64,000 nucleotides of DNA from Micavibrio aeruginosavorus_D (GCF_051245535.1 NZ_CP195303.1:558001-622000), one strand, 5' to 3'. Counted from the stretch's first letter, positions 17,833 through 26,799 are shown. Numbers and translations: made by a program. The notes: generated by a model from the letters alone, not told the origin.

Positions 17833-18557
17833 CACATGAAATTCTGCCATCTGGTATTCTGGTCGCAACGGATGGAATGCATGAACCGGTGAAGGCCCTG
17901 GGGCAGCAGAATTACATCCATTTGACGGGTGGAATTTATTTGCCCGTTCCCATGCATGAATTGAGCTTGCCCCAGTTGCAGGATGTCAACCGCCTGCGCG
18001 ACGATGGTTTTAAATCCGGGCTTGAGCAGAAGAATGACACCCTGAAAATCATGGTGGCCAATGCGGTGCAGGATTTTTCCGAAGATCGTGCGTTGACGAT
18101 CGTTGATGTCGGCAGCGGCCAAACCACCATTGCGCCATATTTTTCGAAAATATCCCGTTATGTGTCGATTGATATCGATCCGCATGTTGTTGCCACATTG
18201 AATGCGCAAGGTGTTGAATCTCATGCTGCGGAAAATATCCGGGAAATCGGCCTGAACAATGACGGTATCAACGTCCTGATTGCGCTTTATATGTTGCAGT
18301 TCCGAATTGATGAAAATTTATTTGCAGATCTGGCATCCATCATGCGGGGCCATGATGTGATGTTTGCCAATCTTTACCGCATTGATAATGATCGTAAGGA
18401 ATGGCTGCGGGAGCGTATTGTTGCCGCAGGTTTAACCATCGGGCCGGAAATTGCGGATACGAAAATATCGCCGGGACGGCAAGTGTTTTGGACGGTGGCG
18501 AAAGATCAAGGCGCAGCCGATCGGTTGGCGGCGATGTTTGGGGCGAAGCTGAACTAG
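17829..18557 (+). CDS. Uncharacterised protein with SAM-methyltransferase-like fold
   Basis: A 242-residue protein translationally coupled to the carbonic-anhydrase-like gene (ATGA). Residues about 85-160 look like a Rossmann methyltransferase: TIVDVGSGQTTIAPYF (motif I), RYVSIDIDPHVVATL (acidic residue after strand 2), and INVLIALYMLQF at the strand-4 position. The N-terminal 80 residues are not recognised. Substrate unknown; the assignment rests on the motif I pattern alone. Confidence 0.6.
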   Translation: MTHEILPSGILVATDGMHEPVKALGQQNYIHLTGGIYLPVPMHELSLPQLQDVNRLRDDGFKSGLEQKNDTLKIMVANAVQDFSEDRALTIVDVGSGQTTIAPYFSKISRYVSIDIDPHVVATLNAQGVESHAAENIREIGLNNDGINVLIALYMLQFRIDENLFADLASIMRGHDVMFANLYRIDNDRKEWLRERIVAAGLTIGPEIADTKISPGRQVFWTVAKDQGAADRLAAMFGAKLN

Positions 18558-18653
18558 CGCCCTCTCCCTTCGGGAGAGGGCTGGGGTGAGGGGCTTCCTT
18601 TGTGCGTGGGCTTCATCCCCTCACCCTAACCCTCTCCCGGAGGGAGAGGGGAC
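18558..18653. repeat. Large palindromic intergenic repeat (CCCTCTCCC type)
   Basis: The left arm carries a CCCTCTCCC-TTC-GGGAGAGGG hairpin then GGGGTGAGGGG; the right arm mirrors it with CCCCTCACCC and a CCCTCTCCCGGAGGGAGAGGG hairpin. The two arms are inverted copies around a short centre. This is a known style of dispersed bacterial palindrome. It separates the convergent 17829 and phaC genes and may act in both strands as a transcription stop. Confidence 0.85.
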
Positions 18654-18678
18654 AAGAAGGGAGCGCTGTTTTCAGAAA

Positions 18679-20532
18679 TTACTCCGCTCTCGCCTTCACG
18701 TAACTGCCGGGGGCATTTTCAATCGGTTTGAGCGTGCCGCCGCCGGGTTTACGGGCGGGAACTTTGGCACCGGATTTGCCTTCAATCCACTTGATCCAAT
18801 CATCCCACCACGATCCTTCGTAATGTTTGGCATCGGCCAGCCATTTGTCGGGGGATGATTTCAGGTCGTTGTTCTTCCAATATCCGTATTTCCCCGATGT
18901 CGGCGGGTTCACCACGCCTGCAACGTGGCCAGACATGGCCAACGTGAATTGAACATCACCACCCAAAATGCGCGCGCCGGAGAAGGTCGCCATCCATGGC
19001 GCAATATGGTCTTCCTTGGCCGACAGGAAATAGGCGGGGGTGTCGATCTTGTGCGCATCAATGGGGATATCGTCAATCTTGATCGCGCCGGGCCGCACCA
19101 GCCTGTTTTCAATGTACATGTTGCGCAGGTAATAGCTGTGCATCGCTGCGGGCATATTGGTTGAATCGTCGTTCCAGTACAGCAAATCAAACGGGAACGG
19201 TTCGCGGCCCAGCAGGTAGTTATTGACGACGAAACCCCAGATCAAGTCATTGGCGCGGAGCAGGCTGAACGTATCTTTCAATCGTTGCGCGGCCAGGAAA
19301 CCGCGTTCCGACATTTCATTTTCCATCGCGTGGAGCTGTTCCTCGTCGATGAACACCTTGATATCGCCCGCATCTTCAAAATCGATCAGCGTGGTCAGGA
19401 AGGTGGCAGAGGCAATACGGGTTTCTTCACCCTTGCCGCGCCCCTTCATCCACGCCAATGCAGTGGTCAGCAACGTGCCGCCCAGACAGTAACCAATGAC
19501 GTTGCAATCTTTCTCGCCCGTTGCGGCTTCAACCGCGTCCAACGCGCTTAAAATTCCATCCTTCATATAATCAATGAAGGTTTTCATGGCCAGCCGCTTG
19601 TCCGGGTTGGCCCATGAGATGATAAAGACGGTCTGTCCCTTGTCCAGAAGGTAGCGGATAAACGAATTGTCCGGGCGCAGATCAAGGATATAAAATTTAT
19701 TGATCCATGGCGGAATGATGAGAAGGGGGCGTTTATAAACATCCTTCGTCGTCGGTTCGTACTGGATCAACTGGATCAGGTCGTTTTGATAGACAACTTT
19801 GCCCGGTGTTGTGGCAATGTTTTCACCGATTTTAAAGGCGTCGTAATCGGTGGTGCTGATCTGCAACTTCCCGCGACCGCGTTCCAGATCTTCCAGCAGG
19901 TTCTGAAACCCTTTGACCAGGTTTTCGCCGTTGCTTTCAATCGTGGCCTGCAAAACATCCGGGTTGGTCAGGACGAAATTGCTGGGCGCCATCGCATCAA
20001 CGATCTGGCGCGTGTAAAATTCAACCTTGCGGCGCGTATCGGGGTCCAACCCTTCGGTTTTGCGCACGACGTCGTTCATCCATCGGCTGGACATTAAATA
20101 AGATTGCTTGATGAAATCGAACAGGGCGCTGTCCTGCCATGCGGCGTTTTTGAAACGGCGGTCGCCCTTGTCCGGGGCGAAGTGGGGGGCGACATCTTCA
20201 CCGGCCATACGGCGGGCGCTGTCCTGCCACAACGTCATCCAGTTGCGCCAATATTCGGCCTGCATCTCGGTCAGCTTTTGCGGGTCTGAATAAAGATGCT
20301 GCATAAAATCGACCCATGCGCGCGTGGCATTCATGGGGTCCAAGGCCATGCCACCGGGATGGTGCATGGTGATGTCCTGTTGCTTCTGCAACCAGCTTTG
20401 CATGATCGGTTGAATTTGACCGTAGGCCTGCGTCAGGCTCTTGCTCAACGCCATGGGATCGAACGGCAGGTCTTGCTGAACCTGTTTCGTTTCATCCATC
20501 GGTGTTTCGGTGGGCGTTTTCTTTTTGGTCAT
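18679..20532 (-). CDS. phaC: Class I poly(3-hydroxyalkanoate) synthase
   Basis: A 617-residue protein. Start MTKKKTPTETP at 20532 has GGAGG seven bases upstream; a further in-frame ATG at 20550 is upstream of that site. It polymerises (R)-3-hydroxyacyl-CoA on the surface of PHA granules. The lipase-box-like GYCLGGTL carries the catalytic Cys (about residue 349); Asp in AKEDHIAPW and His in MSGHVAGVVNPP complete the triad. The PhaC_N domain with PPWINKFYILDL precedes it. Length and a single-subunit architecture indicate class I. A PHA depolymerase homologue is at 54339, and no phaA/phaB or clear phasin is seen here. Confidence 0.95.
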   Translation of the reverse strand: MTKKKTPTETPMDETKQVQQDLPFDPMALSKSLTQAYGQIQPIMQSWLQKQQDITMHHPGGMALDPMNATRAWVDFMQHLYSDPQKLTEMQAEYWRNWMTLWQDSARRMAGEDVAPHFAPDKGDRRFKNAAWQDSALFDFIKQSYLMSSRWMNDVVRKTEGLDPDTRRKVEFYTRQIVDAMAPSNFVLTNPDVLQATIESNGENLVKGFQNLLEDLERGRGKLQISTTDYDAFKIGENIATTPGKVVYQNDLIQLIQYEPTTKDVYKRPLLIIPPWINKFYILDLRPDNSFIRYLLDKGQTVFIISWANPDKRLAMKTFIDYMKDGILSALDAVEAATGEKDCNVIGYCLGGTLLTTALAWMKGRGKGEETRIASATFLTTLIDFEDAGDIKVFIDEEQLHAMENEMSERGFLAAQRLKDTFSLLRANDLIWGFVVNNYLLGREPFPFDLLYWNDDSTNMPAAMHSYYLRNMYIENRLVRPGAIKIDDIPIDAHKIDTPAYFLSAKEDHIAPWMATFSGARILGGDVQFTLAMSGHVAGVVNPPTSGKYGYWKNNDLKSSPDKWLADAKHYEGSWWDDWIKWIEGKSGAKVPARKPGGGTLKPIENAPGSYVKARAE

Positions 20533-20624
20533 AAGATGCCTCCGGGCCATGCGGCATCATCGTGCCCGAAAACGGCATAAATTTAAACCGGAAAGGCGAT
20601 AACAGCGATATTCATCCCAATAGT

Positions 20625-20731
20625 ATCGTCACCCCGGAAAAGGCGTCAGCCTTTGTCCGGGGTTCTGGCCGTGATGTGTCGGCATCTTCACGGCATAAAT
20701 CCCGGCTCGCCCTGCGGGCGTCCGGGATGAC
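20625..20731. repeat. Palindromic intergenic element, GTCAC...GATGAC type
   Basis: ATCGTCACCCCGG at one end and CCGGGATGAC at the other enclose two hairpins (CCCCGGA...TCCGGGG and CCCGG...CCGGG). It shares its end pattern with the elements at 23107 and 26705. The rest of the phaC-diguanylate cyclase spacer (20551-20746) shows no gene. Confidence 0.75.
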
Positions 20732-20746
20732 AGGGAATTGGGGGGC

Positions 20747-22006
20747 TTAATTCAACCGCGGCGGCGGGGCATCGTCGTCGAATGAAATCTGGTTCAGGAT
20801 GGTTTCGTCAATAACCACCTGATTCCGGCCATTTTGCTTGGCGCGGTATAACGCATGGTCGGCGCGGACCAGCATGGTGTTGATCGATTCATTCGGGTCG
20901 TTGGGGTTCAGCGATGCGACCCCGATGCTGACCGTCATTTTGGTGATAATGCCATCACCGGAATCGATGACTTTTTCTTCGATCAGTCGGCGCAGGCGTT
21001 CGGCCACCTTGTATGCACCCGTGGTATCCGTTTCGGGCAGCAGAACGGCAAATTCCTCACCACCCAAACGGCCAATCATCGGCGCGGCTTCGTCTTCCAT
21101 ATCCGACTGCAATGTGTTGCGGGCCAGGCGGTTGAGATTCATGTCATCAACCCGGGTCACGATATCGGTATTACGCAAAAATTCCGCACTGCTGGTGGCC
21201 AGCAATTTGATGGCGATATCCCCAACATGGTGGCCAAACGTGTCGTTGATCTTCTTGAAATTGTCGATGTCCAGCAACAGGATGGACAGTGGACGTTTAT
21301 AGCGGATTGCGCGGATAACTTCGACCGATTCACGCATGAAATGGCGGCGGTTGCTGATTCCGGTCAGCTCATCCGTCGTGGCCATGCGTTCAAGGTTGAG
21401 TTCGAGGGCATAGGCCTTCCGGCGTGTCAGAATAACGATATAGGTAATGGCGGTGCCCAGTGATGCATACATCATCACGAAATAATTGGCGTTGACCATT
21501 TGCACCGGGGTGTAACCCTTGAGCGTCATCATACCGTTGATGATGACGAATGAAAAACTGCTCATCAGCAAGGCTGAGCGCACCGAGGGCATCAACGGAA
21601 CCAGCAGGAAGGGAACCAGCGCACCCGCCAACCCAATGGTGAACCCGTCGGGGATCAGCAACAAAATGTGCGACACGTTAAACACCATGGCGACCAACGC
21701 CGCCACGGCCACGGATTCACAAATCTGTCCGGCAATGGGCAAGAACATCAGGAACAGCAGGAAGAGATAGAGCGGAACCAGATACAAACGCACAGGAATA
21801 AGGTGCGGCAGTAATTCGCCCCCGGCCAGAATGAAGTCCCAGTAAATGAAAAGAGGGTAGAGCAGTGTCGCGACGATCAAGCATGTCCGCACGAACGGAA
21901 CAAACCGTTCGCGCTGCGCATCCAGATATTTCTCCTCAACTTCGTCAGAGAAGGAGACGGGCTTTGGGAGGCTGAACAATTGCGTCCAACGCGGGAACGT
22001 CGACAC
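20747..22006 (-). CDS. Membrane diguanylate cyclase (GGDEF) with insertion in active-site loop
   Basis: A 419-residue protein with about six membrane segments (roughly residues 42-60, 74-92, 97-117, 121-141, 146-160, 172-194) and then a GGDEF domain from about 205. The signature is GGEEF (315-319), and LLLDIDNFKKINDTFGHHVGD carries the metal and substrate residues, so it should make cyclic di-GMP. The RxxD inhibitory site RNTD (278-281) is present but is separated from GGEEF by about 28 extra residues (286-313, acidic); normally only a few residues lie between. No other sensory domain is visible; the membrane part may be the sensor. Confidence 0.9.
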   Translation of the reverse strand: MSTFPRWTQLFSLPKPVSFSDEVEEKYLDAQRERFVPFVRTCLIVATLLYPLFIYWDFILAGGELLPHLIPVRLYLVPLYLFLLFLMFLPIAGQICESVAVAALVAMVFNVSHILLLIPDGFTIGLAGALVPFLLVPLMPSVRSALLMSSFSFVIINGMMTLKGYTPVQMVNANYFVMMYASLGTAITYIVILTRRKAYALELNLERMATTDELTGISNRRHFMRESVEVIRAIRYKRPLSILLLDIDNFKKINDTFGHHVGDIAIKLLATSSAEFLRNTDIVTRVDDMNLNRLARNTLQSDMEDEAAPMIGRLGGEEFAVLLPETDTTGAYKVAERLRRLIEEKVIDSGDGIITKMTVSIGVASLNPNDPNESINTMLVRADHALYRAKQNGRNQVVIDETILNQISFDDDAPPPRLN

Positions 22007-22121
22007 GGCGGGCCAATCCTTTTCTATGTCCCTGAAAAATCAGGGGAATTTTTACACAAGATAGACGGGGGTGAACCCCAAGCTCATCCTAGGGGAAGAG
22101 GGTTACTTTATTGTTAAATAA

Positions 22122-22135
22122 CGCAGAATTCTGCG
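22122..22135. promoter_or_regulatory. 14-bp perfect palindrome in the diguanylate cyclase/OmpA-lipoprotein spacer
   Basis: CGCAGAATTCTGCG lies in the 282-base divergent spacer (22007-22288). It may be an operator for either gene. Apart from this and a small CCCTGA...TCAGGG hairpin near 22028-22044, the spacer shows nothing recognisable. Confidence 0.3.
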
Positions 22136-22288
22136 GATTTAATCGCTGGTTTGAACGGAATATGCGGGAACATACGGGAAAACTTGGCCCCCATGCCCCG
22201 GAACCCCTTGAAAAGCCGGGATTCGCGGGCCACCATAGGGCCCGATTTTGAATCACACTTTACCGCCCCTTCCGCGGAGGATATCCCT

Positions 22289-23095
22289 TTGAAACCGTTT
22301 AAACTTCTGACTTTGTCCTGCGTGTCCGTTCTGGCCTTGTCCATGGCGGCGTGCGGCCAGTTCGCCCGTGATCTTGATACGGCGTTCAATGGCGGTTTCA
22401 ACGATCCGGCCTATACGGTCAGCCAGCCTGACATCACCATGCCAACGCCCCCGGCGCGCGTGGATTACAACAGCCTGGCCGCCCAATATTCCAACAGCTC
22501 GGTTCAACTCTACACGCTGGATGATGCGCCGGTTCCGGTGCGCCAGTCGGTGCAGATGTCAGGGGATATGCGTTACACCGCAAGCGGTTTGCAATCCAGC
22601 ACGGACCCGTCGGTTACGGTGTTCCCGTTTGCCGATGGTGGCTACGTTCCGGGTGCGCGCCCGACGCAGGCCCAGCATCGCGGTGGCCCGTTATTGCCGA
22701 TGCCAACGGACATTGGTGGCATTCCAACCTATGCCGGAAATCCGGCCCGCATTTACTTTGAACACGGCTCCGCCGCGCTCAGCGTAACAACGCGTCAGGT
22801 TCTGGGCAGCGTGGCCCAGCGTTATCTGGAACAAACACCTGGTTACATGGTTGAAGTGGGCGGTCACGCCAGCACGCGCACCGATGTCGCCGATCCGGTG
22901 AAAAGCCGCATTATCAACTTCGACATGTCGATGAAACGGGCCATGGCGGTCACCAAACAACTGATCCGTGACGGTGTTCCGGTGGACGTGGTCAAGGCCA
23001 CGGCCTATGGCGACACGCATCCGGCCGTTGTTGAAAACAGCGCCGCAGACGAAGCCCACAACCGCCGCGTTGAAATCATCACCCGCCCGCGCTAA
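22289..23095 (+). CDS. OmpA-family outer-membrane lipoprotein
   Basis: TTG start at 22289 is chosen because GGAGG lies seven bases upstream and it puts a signal peptide first: KPFKLLTL...LALSMAAC, a lipobox with Cys22. An in-frame ATG at 22151 would bury this. The central region (about 30-150) is low complexity, Pro/Thr/Ser rich. The C-terminal OmpA domain (about 155-268) has FEHGSAALS, VEVGGHASTRTD, FDMSMKRAMAV and RRVEIITRP, including the Asp and Arg that contact peptidoglycan diaminopimelate. The likely role is tethering the outer membrane to peptidoglycan. Confidence 0.87.
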   Translation: MKPFKLLTLSCVSVLALSMAACGQFARDLDTAFNGGFNDPAYTVSQPDITMPTPPARVDYNSLAAQYSNSSVQLYTLDDAPVPVRQSVQMSGDMRYTASGLQSSTDPSVTVFPFADGGYVPGARPTQAQHRGGPLLPMPTDIGGIPTYAGNPARIYFEHGSAALSVTTRQVLGSVAQRYLEQTPGYMVEVGGHASTRTDVADPVKSRIINFDMSMKRAMAVTKQLIRDGVPVDVVKATAYGDTHPAVVENSAADEAHNRRVEIITRPR

Positions 23096-23106
23096 CCACT
23101 TTTGAC

Positions 23107-23190
23107 GTCATTCCCGCGAAAGCGGGGATCCAGAGAGACAGGATAAAGCTGTCCAAATGGCTCTGGATCCCGGGTCAAGCCCGGGATGAC
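23107..23190. repeat. Palindromic intergenic element, GTCAT...ATGAC type
   Basis: GTCAT and ATGAC ends enclose hairpins CCCGC-GAAA-GCGGG and CCCGGG...CCCGGG, plus an outer GGATCCAGAG/CTCTGGATCC pairing and ACAG/CTGT near the centre. It lies between the OmpA-like gene and hom. Confidence 0.85.
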
Positions 23191-23222
23191 AAAATTCAGA
23201 GATCCCGATAAAGGAGATAGCT

Positions 23223-24521
23223 ATGTCCGCTGAAACGTTCCGGATTGGTCTGGCTGGTCTGGGGACCGTCGGCGTGGGTGTTGTTAAAATCCTGCAAACC
23301 CATGCGGACATGATCGCCGCGCGGGCCGGGCGCAAGATCGAAGTTCTGGCGGTCAGTGCGCGTGATCCAAACCGCGATCGCGGTGTTGATCTTTCCGCTT
23401 ATGAATGGACCGATGACCCCGCGCGCATGGCGGGCGACCCGCGTCTGGATGCGGTGGTTGAAGTCATGGGCGGGTCCGATGGCCCGGCGCTGAACCTGGT
23501 CGAAACCGCATTGAAGGCCCGCAAGCCGGTTGTCACGGCGAACAAGGCTCTGATCGCGACGCATGGCGTGCGTTTGGCGGGCCTGTCCGACCAAACCGGA
23601 ACCCCGTTGAAGTTTGAAGCGGCTGTCGCTGGCGGTATTCCTGTGATCAAGGCCCTGCGTGAAAGCTTCGCGGGCAACCGCCTGAACGCCGTCTATGGCA
23701 TTTTGAATGGCACCTGCAACTACATCCTGACCGAAATGCGCCGTACGGGCCGCAATTTCCTCGATGTGTTGGAGGAGGCGCAGGCCAAAGGCTATGCCGA
23801 ATCTGACCCGACCTTTGACATTGATGGTATTGATGCCGCGCATAAACTCTCGATCCTGACGGCTTTGGGTTTCGGGGTGAAACCCGATTTTCCGGCTATG
23901 AAGATCGCCGGTATTCGCCATGTAACGGCGGGTGATATCGATCATGCGGCGGAACTGGGCTATCGCATCAAATTGCTGGGTGTGGCCCGGCGGTTGGATG
24001 ATGGCAAGATCGTGCAATCGGTCGAGCCCTGTCTGGTTCCCGAGGGGCACCCGCTGGCTGCTGTGGACGATGTGTTTAACGCTGTGTTCGTTGATGGCGA
24101 TTTCATGGGCAAGGAAATGTTGGTCGGGCGCGGTGCGGGCGAGGGGCCGACGGCGTCCGCCGTTGTGGCCGACCTGATCGATCTGGTGCGCGGTGATCGT
24201 GGCCCGTCTTTTGGTGTTCCGGTGGATGATCTGGTCACGGCCACATGGGCGGGACCGGCGGATATTATCAGCGGGTTCTACCTGCATTTGACCGTATTGG
24301 ACAAACCCGGCGTTCTGGCCGCCGTGTCGGCGATCCTGCGTGATTATAATGTTTCGGTGGAAACCATGATCCAACGGGGCCGCAACCCGGACCAGCCGGT
24401 GTCCATCGTTCTGACCACCCATGAATCACGCCAATCCGACATTGATGGCGCGTGTGCGGACATCGCCAAATTACCGCTGGTCACCGGGGCACCCTGTGTG
24501 ATGAAGCTGGTTGAGGTCTAA
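23223..24521 (+). CDS. hom: Homoserine dehydrogenase
   Basis: A 432-residue protein preceded by AAAGGAGATAGCT. It reduces aspartate semialdehyde to homoserine in the Thr/Met pathway. N-terminal GLAGLGTVGVGVVK is the NAD(P) site; VTANKALIATHG, GGIPVIKALRES, NGTCNYILTEM and ESDPTFDIDGIDAAHKLSIL include the catalytic Asp/Lys region. Residues about 345-432 form an ACT domain (LDKPGVLAAVSAILRDYNVSVETM), which implies feedback control by an amino acid, usually threonine. Upstream of glpX and recJ as in many alphaproteobacteria. Functionally linked to metY at 14720 through homoserine. Confidence 0.96.
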   Translation: MSAETFRIGLAGLGTVGVGVVKILQTHADMIAARAGRKIEVLAVSARDPNRDRGVDLSAYEWTDDPARMAGDPRLDAVVEVMGGSDGPALNLVETALKARKPVVTANKALIATHGVRLAGLSDQTGTPLKFEAAVAGGIPVIKALRESFAGNRLNAVYGILNGTCNYILTEMRRTGRNFLDVLEEAQAKGYAESDPTFDIDGIDAAHKLSILTALGFGVKPDFPAMKIAGIRHVTAGDIDHAAELGYRIKLLGVARRLDDGKIVQSVEPCLVPEGHPLAAVDDVFNAVFVDGDFMGKEMLVGRGAGEGPTASAVVADLIDLVRGDRGPSFGVPVDDLVTATWAGPADIISGFYLHLTVLDKPGVLAAVSAILRDYNVSVETMIQRGRNPDQPVSIVLTTHESRQSDIDGACADIAKLPLVTGAPCVMKLVEV

Positions 24522-24526
24522 ATAAA

Positions 24527-24557
24527 AAACAGGCCGCAAAATCTGCGGCCTGTTTTC
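24527..24557. terminator. Bidirectional intrinsic terminator
   Basis: A 13-bp stem AAAACAGGCCGCA/TGCGGCCTGTTTT with flanking A and T runs, between hom (+) and the convergent small gene at 24582 (-). Confidence 0.9.
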
Positions 24558-24581
24558 TTTACGCGATAAACGCAGAACTGA

Positions 24582-24983
24582 TTATCGTGCCAGTTTCGGC
24601 AGGAATTTGTAACGGGACGAGCCATCGCTGTTGATGGCGGTCATTGCAAAGCGGTTCTGGTCAACGGTTTCGAACATCGCTGTCCAGTGACCGGTGGCGC
24701 GCAGGCCTTTCAAAACGGCCATGCTTTGGTCTTCGTTGCTGAAGGCAATGTAGCCCGGCTTTTCCGCGGTCGGTGCCTTGGTGACGTAGTGCAGTTTCGC
24801 ATCAACACCGGCCAGAATGGCTTCAACCGGGCCCAGAGCTTTTTGCGTCGCTGCGGACAGGCCGTTGAACATGTCTTTGCTGGTCAGCGGAATGGCAAAG
24901 CGCATGCCGTCTTTTGCCAGTTTAACGAAATCGTCGTTCATGGTGTTGAACAAGGCGGTGAATTTTTGTGCTTCTTTTTGCAT
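24582..24983 (-). CDS. Uncharacterised 133-residue protein (paralogue of 25051 product)
   Basis: ATG at 24983 preceded by GAGGACCAAG. The protein is soluble with no signal peptide. It aligns end to end with the product of the neighbouring gene at 25051: shared patterns are ALFNT near the N-terminus, a P/G-GY-[IV]-x-F segment mid-protein and E-x-D-x-N-x-AMT near the C-terminus. The N-terminal helix-rich part (KFTALFNTMNDDFVKLAKDG) looks phasin-like in composition, but that is weak evidence. Function unknown. Confidence 0.7.
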   Translation of the reverse strand: MQKEAQKFTALFNTMNDDFVKLAKDGMRFAIPLTSKDMFNGLSAATQKALGPVEAILAGVDAKLHYVTKAPTAEKPGYIAFSNEDQSMAVLKGLRATGHWTAMFETVDQNRFAMTAINSDGSSRYKFLPKLAR

Positions 24984-25050
24984 TGTCTTGGTCCTCTGTT
25001 ACCGTGGTTGTCAATGTTGGGTGTGTTCAGGTTTTTCAGGCTTTTCCCTG

Positions 25051-25488
25051 TTATTGTTGCAGGCGCGGGCGTTTTGCCCGCATGTTCAGTGTGGCCCCGC
25101 TTTCGTGAACCATGCGCAGGGACGTCATCGCCCCGTTCGCATCAATTTCGTACAACGAACTCGTGGTCATTTTATGGCGCATTGCGGATTGGAAGGCTTG
25201 CGCCAGATCGAGATGCTGAAAACGAACATACCCGGCACGGTCATCTTGACCGGGGGTCAGCATGCTGTATTTCACGGGACCTTGACCGGCGCGATTGATC
25301 ATCGTGCAGGCGGCCTTGATGGTTGGGTCTTCGGTGTGACGCAGAACATCATTTGCGGCGTCATAATCGGCATCGGTGGGGAGGGCGACGATATACGGCT
25401 CTTTGCGTCCGAATGTATCGGCCAGAAACGGAGCCAATGTGTTGAACAGGGCCAGAGCCTTATCCACGTTAAACGGGTTTTTGGACAT
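25051..25488 (-). CDS. Uncharacterised 145-residue protein (paralogue of 24582 product)
   Basis: Starts MSKNPFNVDKALALFNT at 25488; the ribosome site is weak. It has the same fold pattern as the gene just downstream (67 bases between them), with a conserved C-terminal YEIDANGAMTSL. No known domain, signal or membrane segment was recognised. The tandem pair probably forms an operon transcribed away from glpX. Confidence 0.65.
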   Translation of the reverse strand: MSKNPFNVDKALALFNTLAPFLADTFGRKEPYIVALPTDADYDAANDVLRHTEDPTIKAACTMINRAGQGPVKYSMLTPGQDDRAGYVRFQHLDLAQAFQSAMRHKMTTSSLYEIDANGAMTSLRMVHESGATLNMRAKRPRLQQ

Positions 25489-25678
25489 CTATTGTGTCAC
25501 CTCAAACGGCGTTAAATCTGTGCGCTTTGTAATCCTTTCGCTGTGGTTATGTCAAGAAAATGTGATAAGGCCAAGAGGAGAGGTGGATAGCGCGGAAATC
25601 CGCCATTTTTGCGCATTGATCCGGGGGCGTTCGGGCCCTAAACTGGGCCAATAATCCTAAAAACAGGGGACCAAAGGA

Positions 25679-26695
25679 ATGAGCGCCACCGCCATGAAAC
25701 CATCGACACCGCTTGCCAACGACGCTTTCGCAATGGACCGCAATCTGGCGCTGGAGGCGATCCGCGTGACCGAGGCCGCCGCGCTGGCCGCCTCCCGCCT
25801 TGTCGGGCGCGGGGATGAGAAGGCGGCGGATGCCGCCGCCGTGGATGCCATGCGCGAGGCATTGAACAGCTTGTCCATGCGCGGCACCGTGGTGATTGGC
25901 GAGGGCGAGCGGGACGAAGCCCCCATGCTCTATATCGGCGAACAGGTGGGCGCGGGCATCGGCCCGGAAATCGATATCGCCCTCGACCCGTTGGAGGGCA
26001 CGACGATTACCGCCAAGGGCGGATCGAACGCACTGGCCGTCATGGCACTGGCGGACAAGGGTGGGTTCCTGAACGCGCCGGATACCTACATGGAAAAAAT
26101 GGCCATCGGTCCCGGCCTGCCGACCGACATCCTTGATCTGGATGCCCCGCCGCAGGAAATCCTGCGCAAACTGGCCGAAGCCAAGGGCGCGCAGATTTCG
26201 GATTTGCAGGTCTGTATCCTCGATCGTGCCCGCCATGCCGATATGATCGCCGCCGTGCGCTCCACCGGCGCGCGGATCAGCTTTATTCAAGATGGTGACG
26301 TCAGCGGCGTCATCGCCACCACCGATGCCGATACCGGCATTGATATTTATATGGGCACCGGGGGCGCCCCGGAAGGGGTTCTGGCCGCCGCCGCCCTGCA
26401 ATGCACGGGCGGGCAAATGCTGGGCCGTCTGGTGTTCCGCAATGACGGCGAAATTTCCCGCGCGGAAAAATGCGGCATTCGCGATTTGAAAAAAATCTAT
26501 ACATTGAACGAACTGGCCAAACCGCAAAACGTCATGTTCGCCGCAACGGGTGTGACCAACGGCGCGATGCTGAAGGGCGTGCGCCGTTTCGCGGGCGGCG
26601 CGGTGACGCATTCCATCATCATGCGCTCCAAATCCGGCACGATCCGCAAGATTGAATCGACGCATAATTTTAATCGGAAAGAAGATGCGTATTAA
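25679..26695 (+). CDS. glpX: Class II fructose-1,6-bisphosphatase
   Basis: A 338-residue protein. AAAGGA lies close to the ATG at 25679; a second Met five codons in (25694) is an alternative. Hallmarks of GlpX are MDRNLALEAIRVTEAAALAASR, GRGDEKAADAAAVDAM, the metal-binding VIGEGERDEAPML, and DIALDPLEGTT (Asp/Glu ligands). It catalyses the gluconeogenic step fructose-1,6-bisphosphate to fructose-6-phosphate. It lies between hom and recJ, though separated here from hom by two small reverse-strand genes. Confidence 0.95.
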   Translation: MSATAMKPSTPLANDAFAMDRNLALEAIRVTEAAALAASRLVGRGDEKAADAAAVDAMREALNSLSMRGTVVIGEGERDEAPMLYIGEQVGAGIGPEIDIALDPLEGTTITAKGGSNALAVMALADKGGFLNAPDTYMEKMAIGPGLPTDILDLDAPPQEILRKLAEAKGAQISDLQVCILDRARHADMIAAVRSTGARISFIQDGDVSGVIATTDADTGIDIYMGTGGAPEGVLAAAALQCTGGQMLGRLVFRNDGEISRAEKCGIRDLKKIYTLNELAKPQNVMFAATGVTNGAMLKGVRRFAGGAVTHSIIMRSKSGTIRKIESTHNFNRKEDAY

Positions 26696-26704
26696 CCCTT
26701 TTTT

Positions 26705-26776
26705 ATCGTCATACCGGCGAAGGCCGGTATCCATAGGATAGATTGTATGGACCCCGGCCTGCGCCGGGGTGACGAT
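26705..26776. repeat. Palindromic intergenic element, ATCGTCAT...GTGACGAT type
   Basis: ATCGTCAT and GTGACGAT ends enclose ACCGGC-GAAG-GCCGGT and CCCCGGC-CTGC-GCCGGGG hairpins. It fills the glpX-recJ gap. Confidence 0.8.
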
Positions 26777-26799
26777 AGATAGAGAAAGAACAAAAACAA

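Noticed and set aside
22151..22288. ATG-initiated extension of the OmpA-like lipoprotein
   Set aside because: It would place 46 residues before the signal peptide; the TTG at 22289 has an ideal ribosome site.
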